A DNA stretch of 64,000 nt from Clostridiales bacterium (GCA_015055605.1 SVHV01000001.1:129026-193025); one strand, 5' to 3'; shown: positions 1 to 7,902, numbered from the stretch's first letter. Numbers and translations are program-made. Notes: generated by a model not told the origin, from the sequence alone.

Positions 1-1
1 A

Positions 2-670
2 GAGAACTATGTGTCTATATTTAAGCAGTGCTTTGATAGGGGAGATGATGTTATCTATCTCTATGCTAGTGAAAAGATATTTAATACAAAAAATTTAACT
101 GATGCAAAAACACAATTAGAACAATTATATCCTGATAGAAAATTGCTACTCATAGATTCTTGTAGCTTTTCTATCGGTCAGGGTTTAATATCTTATGATA
201 TTGCTATGCAGTATAGGAATGGAGCAACGATATCTGAGATTGAGGAATATTCGTACAAAATAAAAAATGAGTATGCTCTATACTTAACTGTAGATACGGC
301 TAATACTTTAGTTGATAATGGCTTGGTTCCGTCTACTATGGTTGCTGGTGCATCACTTAGTGTAAAACCAATTTTGACCATCGACTTTGATGGAAGTTTT
401 CAGTTGGTAGAGAAAGTGTCTGGAAAGAAAAGAGCAGTGAGCAAAATGGTTGATTATATCAGACAGTATGGCTCAAATGTTGCAGATTATCCTATAGGCA
501 TTGTATATTCAGATAATGAGACACAAGCTAATGAACTAAGAGAAAAGGTTGTTGAGTATTTTGGTGAAGAGGCAAAGATATTAATGGGTAGATTTTCTCC
601 TAGTAATCTAAGTATTGTGGGTGTCGGTGCTATAGGAATATGTTTCCATGTAAAGAAAAAATCAGTATAA
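2..670 (+). CDS. DegV family protein (5'-truncated by window edge)
   Basis: The reading frame is open to the first bases, so the start lies upstream; about 222 C-terminal residues are visible of a family usually near 280. DegV/FakB proteins bind a fatty acid and present it to the kinase FakA, which makes acyl-phosphate for phospholipid synthesis. The visible part carries the family's C-terminal domain: a repeat-linker region with GKKRAVSKMVDYI and the closing block SPSNLSIVGVGAIGI, the place of the family's GPGAIG signature. The usual N-terminal TDSS fatty-acid site is outside the window. The HD-domain gene follows after 13 bp and is probably co-transcribed. No FakA kinase is visible, so a FakB role is inferred from the family only. 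Confidence 0.88.
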   Translation, partial: ENYVSIFKQCFDRGDDVIYLYASEKIFNTKNLTDAKTQLEQLYPDRKLLLIDSCSFSIGQGLISYDIAMQYRNGATISEIEEYSYKIKNEYALYLTVDTANTLVDNGLVPSTMVAGASLSVKPILTIDFDGSFQLVEKVSGKKRAVSKMVDYIRQYGSNVADYPIGIVYSDNETQANELREKVVEYFGEEAKILMGRFSPSNLSIVGVGAIGICFHVKKKSV

Positions 671-683
671 AGAGGTACTCTTT

Positions 684-1265
684 ATGGCAAACTTTAAAGA
701 AGAATTTATTAAGATATACAACGATAATATTCAGAGAGAAGGCTCAAAGGAGTTATTGGAGTTTTTAGAGAAAAGTGATTTCTTTGTTGCTCCTGCTAGT
801 ACACAGTTTCACTCGGCTTATGAGGGTGGACTCTGCGAACATTCCTTGAATGTATATAGAAGATTTGCAAAGGCTATTGAGGCAGAAAAGGGTAAAGAGT
901 GGGCTGATAGAGTCACTCCAGAAACAATAGCGATTTGTGGATTGCTACATGATATATGTAAGGTAGATACATTTAAGGCTGATGTAAAGAATAAGAAAGT
1001 GGACGGTAATTGGGTGCAAGTTCCATGTTATACTTATGAGGATAGTTTGCCTTATGGACATGGAGAAAAGTCTGTCTACATAATCAGTGGATTTATGCGT
1101 CTTACTAGAGAAGAGGCAATGATAATCAACTGGCACATGGGAGGCTTTGATGCTAGAGTCAAGGGTGGTGGATATGGCTTGAGTGAGGCTTATTATAAGT
1201 TTCCTACAGCTCCCTTATTCCATACTTGCGATATGTTAGCTACATACCTAGATGAAACTAGATAA
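684..1265 (+). CDS. HD-domain metal-dependent hydrolase
   Basis: A 193-residue protein that is almost entirely one HD domain, the fold of metal-dependent phosphohydrolases and phosphodiesterases. Candidate metal ligands are H43 and H53 (FHSAYEGG, CEHSLNV), the H89-D90 pair in GLLHDICK, H126 (GHGEKS), H141 (NWHMGG) and D173 (HTCDM). It resembles the hydrolase domain of YhaM-type nucleases but has no OB-fold or nucleic-acid-binding domain, so the substrate cannot be named. It starts 13 bp after the DegV gene with a GAGGTACT-type ribosome site, and is closed by a strong hairpin terminator at 1277-1311. Most likely a two-gene unit with the DegV gene. Confidence 0.8.
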   Translation: MANFKEEFIKIYNDNIQREGSKELLEFLEKSDFFVAPASTQFHSAYEGGLCEHSLNVYRRFAKAIEAEKGKEWADRVTPETIAICGLLHDICKVDTFKADVKNKKVDGNWVQVPCYTYEDSLPYGHGEKSVYIISGFMRLTREEAMIINWHMGGFDARVKGGGYGLSEAYYKFPTAPLFHTCDMLATYLDETR

Positions 1266-1276
1266 TGATAATTTAT

Positions 1277-1311
1277 AAGACCTAGTAGGCATGGCTTACT
1301 AGGTCTTTTTA
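1277..1311 (+). terminator. Intrinsic terminator after the HD-domain gene
   Basis: An 11-bp stem (AAGACCTAGTA with TACTAGGTCTT) is followed by a short T run. It ends the DegV-HD transcription unit. Confidence 0.85.
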
Positions 1312-1337
1312 TTGCAAAATTATATATTGTGTCTATT

Positions 1338-1500
1338 ATGCAAAAGTATGAAATGTGGGGTTATTTCGACCTAAAACGACTTTTTGCATACCTTTTTCGA
1401 CCTCGATAAAAAATTTTTTAAAATTGTTTGTCGGTATTTAGTGATTTTTGTTTGGCGTTTTAATTTTTTATTGATAAAGTGAGAAAGTTGTTGCGACAAA
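1338..1500 (+). promoter_or_regulatory. Cluster of 0A-like boxes and an inverted repeat upstream of the Spo0A-C gene
   Basis: The Spo0A target (0A box) has the core TGTCGAA. This stretch holds several near matches: GGTCGAA read on the minus strand at 1365-1371 and 1396-1402, TGTCGGT on the plus strand at 1429-1435, and TTTGTCGC on the minus strand at 1493-1500, plus a bare CGAC at 1377-1380. A perfect 9-bp inverted repeat (TATGCAAAA at 1338-1346, TTTTGCATA at 1382-1390) brackets the first site. No convincing -35/-10 pair was found. Since the downstream gene encodes a Spo0A-type DNA-binding domain, autoregulation is a natural inference. Confidence 0.5.
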
Positions 1501-1534
1501 AAGGATAATAAAAAAAATTAGGAGAATGAAAAAT

Positions 1535-1930
1535 ATGGAAAATGAAAGATTAGATGGAGATGCATTAAGAAGGCTAAGAAATAACGAGATAGATAGGAGG
1601 GTGATTAATATTTTACTTTCTGTAGGTATCTCTGCGAATTTGCAAGGTTATTATTTTTTGAAAGAGTCAATAAGACTCGCTATTGCTAATCCATTGTATA
1701 TAGGTGCAATTACTAAAATAATGTATCCTAAGGTGGCTTCTAGATTTCAGACAACAGCATGTAGAGTAGAGCGGGCTATTAGACATGCTATTGAGGTGTC
1801 ATATAATAAGGGCAAGATTACTAACCTTAATGATATTTTTGGTCTGACTATTTTTGATGAGGCAGAGAAACCGACAAATGCTGAGTTTGTGGCACTCATA
1901 GCAGATAGATTAGCATTAGATTTTCAATAA
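1535..1930 (+). CDS. Stand-alone Spo0A C-terminal DNA-binding domain protein
   Basis: A 131-residue protein matching only the effector half of Spo0A, the master regulator of sporulation entry. Recognisable blocks are INILLSVGISANLQGY, ITKIMYP, TTACRVERAIRHAIEV (the recognition-helix region) and KPTNAEFVALIADRL. The N-terminal receiver domain with its phosphorylated aspartate is absent; only about 20 charged residues precede the domain. An ATG at 1526 exists, but the AGGAG site is only 1 nt from it and 10 nt from the ATG at 1535, which is preferred. The upstream region carries several 0A-like boxes. It could compete with, substitute for, or antagonise full-length Spo0A; whether the genome also has one is unknown. 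Confidence 0.85.
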   Translation: MENERLDGDALRRLRNNEIDRRVINILLSVGISANLQGYYFLKESIRLAIANPLYIGAITKIMYPKVASRFQTTACRVERAIRHAIEVSYNKGKITNLNDIFGLTIFDEAEKPTNAEFVALIADRLALDFQ

Positions 1931-1959
1931 TATTAATACTAATAAAGTATAAAAGATAC

Positions 1960-1988
1960 TTTACAAATTCGGCAAAACCTTGTACAAT
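1960..1988 (+). promoter_or_regulatory. aspS promoter
   Basis: TTTACA (1960-1965) and TACAAT (1983-1988) are separated by exactly 17 bp. The ATG follows about 40 nt after the -10 box with an AAGGGA ribosome site. No T-box specifier structure is evident in this short leader. Confidence 0.75.
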
Positions 1989-2029
1989 AATTTATGTGAA
2001 AAAAATCAATATACAAGGGAAAATTTTTT

Positions 2030-3748
2030 ATGACAAGAAATAAATATAGAACACATAATTGTGGTGAATTAAGACTAAGTGATGAGGGTAAAATCGTTAC
2101 TATCGCTGGTTGGGTTAATTCTGTTAGAAATCTAGGAGGTCTTACATTTGTAACACTTAGAGACCATTTCGGTATTACACAATTAATTTTGGATAATCAA
2201 GAAATTCCTAGCAAAGAAACAGTTATATCTGTTACTGGTAAAGTTGTTAAGAGAGAGAGTCCTAATCCTAAAATGCCTACAGGAGAAATTGAAGTTGTTG
2301 TAGATAAGATGGAAGTTTTAGGTGAGTGTACTCAAACACTTCCTTTTGAGATTAGTGATGCTCAAAATACAAAAGAAGAGCTTAGACTAAAATATAGATA
2401 TTTAGACTTAAGAAATCCTGAGAATCATGAAAGAATCGTTCTTAGGTCTAAACTACTTAACTATATTAGAACCTATATGCATTCCCATAGTTTCTTAGAG
2501 GTGCAAACTCCTATTCTTACTAGTAGTAGTCCAGAGGGTGCTAGAGACTTTCTTGTACCATCAAGACTAAATCCTGGTAAATTCTATGCTTTACCACAAG
2601 CCCCACAACAATTTAAGCAGTTACTTATGATTTGTGGTTTTGATAATTATTTCCAGATTGCTCCATGTTTTAGAGATGAAGATGCTAGAGCAGATAGGTC
2701 ACCTGGTGAGTTTTATCAGATGGATATGGAAATGAGCTTCGCTACTCAAGAAGATGTATTTGCTGTAATTGAGGACCTAATGGGTGCTACTATTAAAGAG
2801 TTTACAGGTAAGACACTTGAGCCTAAATTTGAGAGAATGACTTATGCTCAAGCAATGGAAGAGTATTGTTCAGACAAGCCTGACCTAAGAAATCCTCTAA
2901 AAGTTGTTGATTTAACAGAGAAATTATCTCAAGCAGAATTTTCTGTGTTTAAAGATAAGACTATCAAGGCTATCAAGGCTACTTGTGACAAGACTAGAAA
3001 GTTCTATGATGAAATGACTAAGTTTGTTGTAGACAATGAAGGTAAAGGGCTTTGCTGGTTTAAGGTAACTGAGGGACAATTGACTGGTAGTGCAGTTAAG
3101 TTCTTAAAAGAAGATGAGATTCAGTATTTATTAGAAAAAACTGGTGCAAAAGACGGTGATTCAGTATTTATCATTGCTGATACAAAACCTAGAGCAACTA
3201 AACTTATAAGTACACTTAGAAACAAACTAGGTGAGGAACTAGAATTGCTTAGTGATGAGTTTAAGTTTGTCTGGATAGTAGACTTCCCATTCTATGAGTT
3301 GGGTGATGAGGGCAATATTGAATTCTCTCACAATCCATTCTCTATGCCTCAAGGCGAATTAGATGCACTTCTAAATAAAGACCCATTAGAGATACTTGCA
3401 TATCAATATGACTTAGTTCTAAATGGTGTAGAGTTGTTAAGTGGTGCAGTTAGAAATCATAATCCTGAGGTTATGGTAAAAGCGTTTGAGATTGCTGGAT
3501 ATGACAAGTCTGTTGTTGAAAATAAATTCCCAGCACTATTTAATGCATTCTCTTATGGTGCTCCTCCTCATGCGGGCTGTGCATTTGGTTTCGATAGATT
3601 ACTTATGTTTATATGTAATACAACTATTATTAGAGATGTAATCGCATTCCCTCTAAATAAGAATGCTCAAGACTTACTAATGGGTGCTCCATCTACTGTA
3701 ACAGAGAAGCAACTTAGTGATGTTCATATCAAATTAAGAGAAGAGTAA
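2030..3748 (+). CDS. aspS: Aspartyl-tRNA synthetase
   Basis: Class II synthetase that charges tRNA-Asp in the cytoplasm. The 572-residue length is normal for the bacterial type. The order is an N-terminal OB-fold anticodon domain (VTIAGWVNSVRNLGG), the catalytic core with motif 2 (CFRDEDARADRSPGEFYQMD), a GAD-type insertion around residues 290-390, and class II motif 3 (GFDRLLM) near the C-terminus. Residues SPEGARDF and the flipping loop are intact. It sits between its own promoter and a terminator, directly before asnS, which has a separate promoter. As asnS is also present, a discriminating AspRS is expected, but this cannot be judged from sequence alone. Confidence 0.97.
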   Translation: MTRNKYRTHNCGELRLSDEGKIVTIAGWVNSVRNLGGLTFVTLRDHFGITQLILDNQEIPSKETVISVTGKVVKRESPNPKMPTGEIEVVVDKMEVLGECTQTLPFEISDAQNTKEELRLKYRYLDLRNPENHERIVLRSKLLNYIRTYMHSHSFLEVQTPILTSSSPEGARDFLVPSRLNPGKFYALPQAPQQFKQLLMICGFDNYFQIAPCFRDEDARADRSPGEFYQMDMEMSFATQEDVFAVIEDLMGATIKEFTGKTLEPKFERMTYAQAMEEYCSDKPDLRNPLKVVDLTEKLSQAEFSVFKDKTIKAIKATCDKTRKFYDEMTKFVVDNEGKGLCWFKVTEGQLTGSAVKFLKEDEIQYLLEKTGAKDGDSVFIIADTKPRATKLISTLRNKLGEELELLSDEFKFVWIVDFPFYELGDEGNIEFSHNPFSMPQGELDALLNKDPLEILAYQYDLVLNGVELLSGAVRNHNPEVMVKAFEIAGYDKSVVENKFPALFNAFSYGAPPHAGCAFGFDRLLMFICNTTIIRDVIAFPLNKNAQDLLMGAPSTVTEKQLSDVHIKLREE

Positions 3749-3755
3749 TTGTAAA

Positions 3756-3795
3756 AAAATCATCTAATGTAAATTAGGTGATTTTTCTTTTTTTT
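3756..3795 (+). terminator. Intrinsic terminator after aspS
   Basis: Stem AAATCATCTAAT paired with ATTAGGTGATTT, then a long T-rich tail. It separates aspS from asnS. Confidence 0.85.
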
Positions 3796-3832
3796 GTAAA
3801 CTATGCAAAATAATAAAATTTCTCTAAATTGT

Positions 3833-3861
3833 TTGTTTATTTTAGAAAATAATAATATAAT
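3833..3861 (+). promoter_or_regulatory. asnS promoter
   Basis: TTGTTT (3833-3838) and TATAAT (3856-3861) with a 17-bp spacer. A leader of about 65 nt follows before the ATG; no T-box or riboswitch was recognised in it. Confidence 0.78.
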
Positions 3862-3931
3862 TATAGGGAAGTGAAAGACAATTATTAGAGATGATATAAA
3901 AGCTCAATAATATCTTTGATAAAAGAGGTAA

Positions 3932-5317
3932 ATGATGAAAAAGAATGAAATAAAAAAAATTTATGCAGATTTAAAAGAGTATGCGGATAAAAAAGTAACC
4001 CTATACGGTTGGGTTAGATCTGTTAGGTCTAGTAAAGACTTTGGATTTATTGATATGACAGATGGTACTTGCTTTAAGACTGCACAGGTTGTATTTTTTA
4101 AGGATAGTGCAATTGACTTTGATAGTGTGTCTAAACTAACAACAGGTTCTACTATTAAGGTTGAAGGCTCTGTATTTTTAACTCCAGAAAACAAACAGCC
4201 GTTCGAAATTAAAGCTGACAATGTTGAAGTCATATCTAAAACTGATGAGACTTACCCTTTACAAAAGAAAAGACATTCTGTTGAATTCTTAAGACAGATT
4301 GCATATCTTAGACCTAGAACAAATCTTTTTTCTGCTATATATAGAGTAAGGAGTGAGGCTGCATTTGCATTCCACCAATTCTTCCACGAGAATGGCTTTG
4401 TGTATATTCATACTCCTATCATTACATCTTCGGACTGTGAGGGTGGTAGTGACTTATTTAGAGTAACTACTCATAATTTTTATACTAGTAAGGAAGAAAT
4501 TAAACCAGAGGACGATTATTTTGGTAAGCCTGTATATTTAACTCCTACAGGACAATTAGAGGGAGAGGCTCTTGCTTCTGCTTTTACTAAAGTATATACC
4601 TTCGGACCAACATTTAGGTCAGAAAATTCTAACACTACTAGACATGCTAGTGAGTTCTGGATGATTGAGCCAGAAGTGTACTTTGCAGACCTAGAGGATA
4701 TTATGGATTTAGAGGAGTCTGTTATTAAGTATGTAATTAAGCACATCTTTGAGACATGTCCTGATGAGATGAATATGTTTAATAGCTTTGTAGATACAGG
4801 ACTCATGGATAGACTAAATAATGTACTTAATTCTCAATTTGCAAGAATTACATATACCGAGGCTATTGAAATTCTTAAGAAGAATAATGATAAGTTTGAA
4901 TATAAAGTAGAGTGGGGAAGTGATATTCAGACTGAGCATGAGAGATATTTAGCTGAAACAGAATTTAAGAGGCCGGTATTTGTTACTGATTATCCTAAGG
5001 ATATCAAGGCTTTCTATATGAAACAAAATGATGATGGTAAAACAGTGAGAGCCTGTGACCTATTAGCTCCTGGCGTAGGAGAGATTACTGGTGGTAGTCA
5101 GAGAGAAGAGGACTATGATAAACTAGTAAACAGAATGCATGAGTTGGGACTAAAAGAGAAAGATTATGACTGGTATCTAAACCTAAGAAAATTCGGAACT
5201 GCTACACATAGTGGTTTTGGTATAGGATTTGAGAGAATACTTATGTATATCACTGGTGTATCTAATATTAGAGATGTTGCTCTATTTGCTAGAACTCCAA
5301 ATAATTGTGAGTATTAA
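3932..5317 (+). CDS. asnS: Asparaginyl-tRNA synthetase
   Basis: Class II synthetase of the AspRS/AsnRS subclass, 461 residues, charging tRNA-Asn. It has an N-terminal OB-fold (VTLYGWVRSVRSSKDFGFID), the class II motif 2 region (TFRSENSNTTRHASEFWMIEPE), which is typical of AsnRS rather than AspRS, the block GEITGGSQREE and the C-terminal motif 3 (GFGIGFERILMYI). Two adjacent ATG codons (3932 and 3935) are possible starts behind AGAGGTAA. Its presence means the organism can make Asn-tRNA directly rather than only by transamidation. It has its own promoter and a bidirectional terminator shared with the convergent HAD gene. Confidence 0.97.
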   Translation: MMKKNEIKKIYADLKEYADKKVTLYGWVRSVRSSKDFGFIDMTDGTCFKTAQVVFFKDSAIDFDSVSKLTTGSTIKVEGSVFLTPENKQPFEIKADNVEVISKTDETYPLQKKRHSVEFLRQIAYLRPRTNLFSAIYRVRSEAAFAFHQFFHENGFVYIHTPIITSSDCEGGSDLFRVTTHNFYTSKEEIKPEDDYFGKPVYLTPTGQLEGEALASAFTKVYTFGPTFRSENSNTTRHASEFWMIEPEVYFADLEDIMDLEESVIKYVIKHIFETCPDEMNMFNSFVDTGLMDRLNNVLNSQFARITYTEAIEILKKNNDKFEYKVEWGSDIQTEHERYLAETEFKRPVFVTDYPKDIKAFYMKQNDDGKTVRACDLLAPGVGEITGGSQREEDYDKLVNRMHELGLKEKDYDWYLNLRKFGTATHSGFGIGFERILMYITGVSNIRDVALFARTPNNCEY

Positions 5318-5323
5318 AAAAAT

Positions 5324-5362
5324 AAAAACTCTAAAAGTGTATAATTTCTTTTAGAGTTTTTT
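5324..5362. terminator. Bidirectional terminator between asnS and the HAD gene
   Basis: A perfect 14-bp stem (5324-5337 with 5348-5361) flanked by A and T runs, serving two convergent genes. The stop codon of the minus-strand gene lies at its edge. Confidence 0.88.
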
Positions 5363-5882
5363 ATTTGTGTTTTTCGTTGTCTAGTAGGTGTTCTCTGAGT
5401 TTAATCCAGTTATTTATATGATGATGTCTAAGAGACTCGCCGTAGATGTTTGTTTTGATGATCTGAGATGGTGAAAAGTGTTCGGCAAAGTCATGCATTC
5501 CATCATCTATAATAAGTATGTTGTCTGATGACGGCATATCTGTTAGGTAACTCAAAATCTCTCTGCCTCTTTGTTTCGGGTTTTTAGAAAAAGGAGTCCT
5601 CTCTACATTCTGAGGAAGGACGACATTATTGTTGTCTAAAGTTGTAAGAGTTAGGTCCATAAATCTACGCCATGTGGAGGATATAACCAGGTTACAATTA
5701 TAATCTTCGTTGAGGTATGCCATTAGTGCATTGAGTGCTTCCACACTTTCTGGATTGAAGTGGCGAATAGAACCTCCTTTTTTGATTCTGCCATGCTTAA
5801 TCTCTTCTATTCTCCAGGGCCAGTCCCACATAACTCCGTCTATGTCTAGAAATAAATAAAAATCTTCTTTTTTGTTTTGCAT
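5361..5882 (-). CDS. HAD-superfamily phosphatase-like protein (Swiss Army Knife RNA repair HAD type)
   Basis: A 173-residue HAD protein. Motif I is D13-I-D15-G-V, with the nucleophile and acid/base aspartates. Motif II appears as ISSTWRR (S69-T70-W71-R72), and the C-terminal acidic motif is IIDDGMHDF (D126-D127). The STWR block with a small or absent cap resembles the HAD domain found in Swiss Army Knife RNA repair proteins, which handle terminal phosphates, though free-standing members have unknown substrates. The gene is monocistronic. There is no Shine-Dalgarno: the -10 box ends 6 nt before the ATG, so the mRNA is probably leaderless (see the promoter entry). Confidence 0.75.
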   Translation of the reverse strand: MQNKKEDFYLFLDIDGVMWDWPWRIEEIKHGRIKKGGSIRHFNPESVEALNALMAYLNEDYNCNLVISSTWRRFMDLTLTTLDNNNVVLPQNVERTPFSKNPKQRGREILSYLTDMPSSDNILIIDDGMHDFAEHFSPSQIIKTNIYGESLRHHHINNWIKLREHLLDNEKHK

Positions 5883-5888
5883 AATGGT

Positions 5889-5917
5889 ATTGTATCATAC
5901 TTGATGGCTAATTTCAA
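5889..5917 (-). promoter_or_regulatory. Promoter of the HAD gene, placed for a leaderless transcript
   Basis: Read on the minus strand: TTGAAA (5917-5912), 17-bp spacer, TACAAT (5894-5889), then ACCATT and the ATG at 5882. A normal start site 6-8 nt after the -10 box would fall on or next to the ATG, leaving no 5' leader. Confidence 0.7.
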
Positions 5918-6031
5918 TAGTTGATTAAAATAAGATTTGGTCTTAATATTTAGAATAAATATTAAAAATAACAGAGAAATATCTATATTATTCATGATTT
6001 TACATTGAAAAGAATTTGTTTTTTTAAATAT

Positions 6032-6070
6032 TTGAGTTATACTCAATTTGTATAAATAGAGTCCCATTAT
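6032..6070 (+). promoter_or_regulatory. Operator-like palindrome and probable promoter of the permease gene
   Basis: TTGAGT-TAT-ACTCAA (6032-6046) is a perfect 6-3-6 inverted repeat. It is followed at once by TTGTAT (6048-6053) and, after about 16 bp, a TATAAA box near 6070. An operator touching the -35 element fits repression of the permease gene. The wider 5883-6152 gap otherwise holds only AT-rich divergent promoter DNA. Confidence 0.45.
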
Positions 6071-6152
6071 ATAAATAGTGTATTTATAAGATAATGAGAG
6101 TTGTCTTTTTTGTTTTTTTGTATTGGGGCTAATAAAAAGAGGATTGCTTGAG

Positions 6153-7289
6153 ATGAAAAAAGTTCTTGGATTTTTTAAGACAAACTTTATATTTACAGTA
6201 GCAATGATTATTGCTCTGATATCATGTATATTTGTACCTTTTGACAAGGAATATTTAGGTTACTTTGAGTTAAATACATTGTCTTGTATATTTCTATTGT
6301 TATTGGTAATAGCTGGTTTTTCTAATATCCAGTTTTTTGAAAAAGTAGCTAGAATTATTGTTAAGAGATTTAAAAATACCAGAAGTATTATTATGTGTCT
6401 AATATTTATTACATATATCTCTGCTATAGTTAACGCTAACGATATGTCTCTCTTGACATTTTTACCTCTAGCATATATTGTTTTAAAGTATACTAACAAT
6501 CTAAAGTATCTTGCATTTACATTTATTATGCAGAATATTGCTAGTAATTTAGGTGGTATGATTGCTCCTATTGGTAATCCACAAAACTTATATATTTTCT
6601 CATTTTATGAGATTAGCTTGCTAGAATTTCTTAAGATTATGGCTATACCTACACTTATTGCTTTGGTGCTAATTATTATAGTATGTATGTTTGTAAAGAA
6701 AGACCCACTTGTTTATGATGACAATGTTTCTAATCAATTAAATGTTCCAAAGGCTATAATTTATGGTGTATTATTCTTAATTACATTATTAGTTGTACTT
6801 AGAGTTATTCCGTGGTGGATAGCAATGATAGTTATCGTAATTGCAATGGCTATATGTGACCCAAAGTGTTTCCTTATGGTAGACTATACAATTCCTCTAA
6901 CATTTGTTGCATTCTTTATATTCTCAGGTAATATGTCTAGAATACCTGGTGTAATAGGGCTTATGGAAAAATTTGTTAATGAGCATACATTTATTACTGC
7001 ATATATTAGTTGTCAATTTATATCTAATGTGCCTACAGCAGTATTACTATCTAAATTTACCGGTAACTATTCGCATTTATTAGTATCAGTCAATGTGGCT
7101 AGTTTAGGAATAATATTCTCGTCATTATCTGGAGTAATTGCTCTTAAAGAGTATATAAAAGCATCAAAGAAAGAAAACTTTGATAAAAAACATGGGGCAT
7201 GGTACTATATAGGCATGGACACACTATTTAATGTAGTGGGCGCTATAATCTTAGTTCCACTTAGCTACTTATCGTTATTATTGTTGTAG
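6153..7289 (+). CDS. Integral membrane anion permease (ion transporter superfamily, SLC13/ArsB-like)
   Basis: About 378 residues with roughly ten hydrophobic segments and almost no soluble part. The repeated signature of the ion transporter superfamily is present twice: GGMIAPIGNPQN in the first half and SNVPTAVLL in the second, each in a re-entrant loop. This group includes dicarboxylate, citrate and arsenite carriers; the substrate cannot be assigned. The ATG at 6153 is preferred over an upstream TTG (6123) because an AAAGAGGA site lies about 10 nt before it. The gene is monocistronic, with an operator-like palindrome upstream and a terminator downstream. Confidence 0.75.
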   Translation: MKKVLGFFKTNFIFTVAMIIALISCIFVPFDKEYLGYFELNTLSCIFLLLLVIAGFSNIQFFEKVARIIVKRFKNTRSIIMCLIFITYISAIVNANDMSLLTFLPLAYIVLKYTNNLKYLAFTFIMQNIASNLGGMIAPIGNPQNLYIFSFYEISLLEFLKIMAIPTLIALVLIIIVCMFVKKDPLVYDDNVSNQLNVPKAIIYGVLFLITLLVVLRVIPWWIAMIVIVIAMAICDPKCFLMVDYTIPLTFVAFFIFSGNMSRIPGVIGLMEKFVNEHTFITAYISCQFISNVPTAVLLSKFTGNYSHLLVSVNVASLGIIFSSLSGVIALKEYIKASKKENFDKKHGAWYYIGMDTLFNVVGAIILVPLSYLSLLLL

Positions 7290-7293
7290 AAAT

Positions 7294-7328
7294 AAAAAAG
7301 GCGAACATATAGTTCGTCTTTTTTTATT
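7294..7328 (+). terminator. Intrinsic terminator after the permease gene
   Basis: Stem AAAGGCGAAC with GTTCGTCTTT and a T run. The flanking A run may let it also serve the convergent small gene at 7324-7590. Confidence 0.8.
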
Positions 7329-7590
7329 TTGTGAAATCATCTGTTTCGTTAACAATAGTATCTATACCTGTAGTTATTTGAGCGAAAATATCAGCAGATG
7401 TAACAATAGTTTCTTCTGGTGATAATTGAGTTCCTTTAGGTAGTGAGTAATATTCTTTTGTAGTAGAATTATGGACAAAAATAAGATTGTCAATCTCTTC
7501 CTTTGTGCGAGGAGTTGCTCTGTAGGGTATGTTGTTTTTTTCCATAGCTCTAAAGAATGCTAATGTTTCGTTTGGAGTAACATCTTTCAT
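7324..7590 (-). CDS. Small protein of unknown function
   Basis: An 88-residue acidic, soluble protein with no signal peptide or membrane segment and no recognised motif. It is believed real because a strong AAGGAGAAG ribosome site lies about 5 nt before the ATG on the minus strand, and because it sits alone between a terminator and a tRNA unit. The sequence TTKEYYSLPKGTQLSPEE suggests a compact mixed alpha/beta fold. No function is proposed. Confidence 0.6.
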   Translation of the reverse strand: MKDVTPNETLAFFRAMEKNNIPYRATPRTKEEIDNLIFVHNSTTKEYYSLPKGTQLSPEETIVTSADIFAQITTGIDTIVNETDDFTK

Positions 7591-7695
7591 AAACTCTTCT
7601 CCTTGTGACTTGATGTTTATATTGTAACACTATATTTTATAAATTTCAATACCCAATGAGATAGCGCGTTGTAGTAATACTAATACTTATAATAC

Positions 7696-7735
7696 AAAAA
7701 AAATAAATCGAGTGTCCTTACTCGATTTATTTTTT
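7696..7735 (-). terminator. Intrinsic terminator after tRNA-Leu
   Basis: A perfect 13-bp stem (7701-7713 with 7720-7732) ends in a U run on the minus strand, just 3' of the tRNA. Confidence 0.85.
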
Positions 7736-7738
7736 GAT

Positions 7739-7820
7739 TGGTGCCGAAGGTGGGATTTGAACCCACATGGTTTCCCGCACGATTTTGAGTCGTGTGCGTC
7801 TGCCGTTCCGCCACTTCGGC
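7739..7820 (-). tRNA. tRNA-Leu (anticodon CAA)
   Basis: Read on the minus strand, the acceptor stem GCCGAAG pairs with CTTCGGC. The anticodon stem CACGA/TCGTG encloses the loop CTCAAAA, giving anticodon CAA for the UUG codon. A long variable arm, typical of class II tRNAs such as Leu, precedes the T arm with GTTCAAATC. The discriminator A and a genome-encoded CCA (7739-7741) complete the molecule at 82 nt. It stands alone with its own terminator. Confidence 0.95.
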
Positions 7821-7847
7821 TTGAAAATTACTTAGATATATTAGCAC

Positions 7848-7890
7848 AAAAAAAAGAGTTTGGCAATAGATTTGCTAGACTCTTTTTGTC
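7848..7890 (-). terminator. Intrinsic terminator after the small lipoprotein gene
   Basis: Outer stem AAAAAGAGT/ACTCTTTTT with an inner GGCAA/TTGCT helix, giving a U run on the minus strand. Confidence 0.7.
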
Positions 7891-7902
7891 GTTTTTAGAA
7901 AA

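Noticed and set aside
1960-2029. T-box riboswitch before aspS or asnS
   Set aside because: Leaders are short and lack the T-box sequence and specifier stem.
5846-6247. Minus-strand frame of 133 codons spanning the HAD gene promoter
   Set aside because: It is AT-rich random-looking sequence that overlaps two real genes and covers their promoters; no ribosome site.
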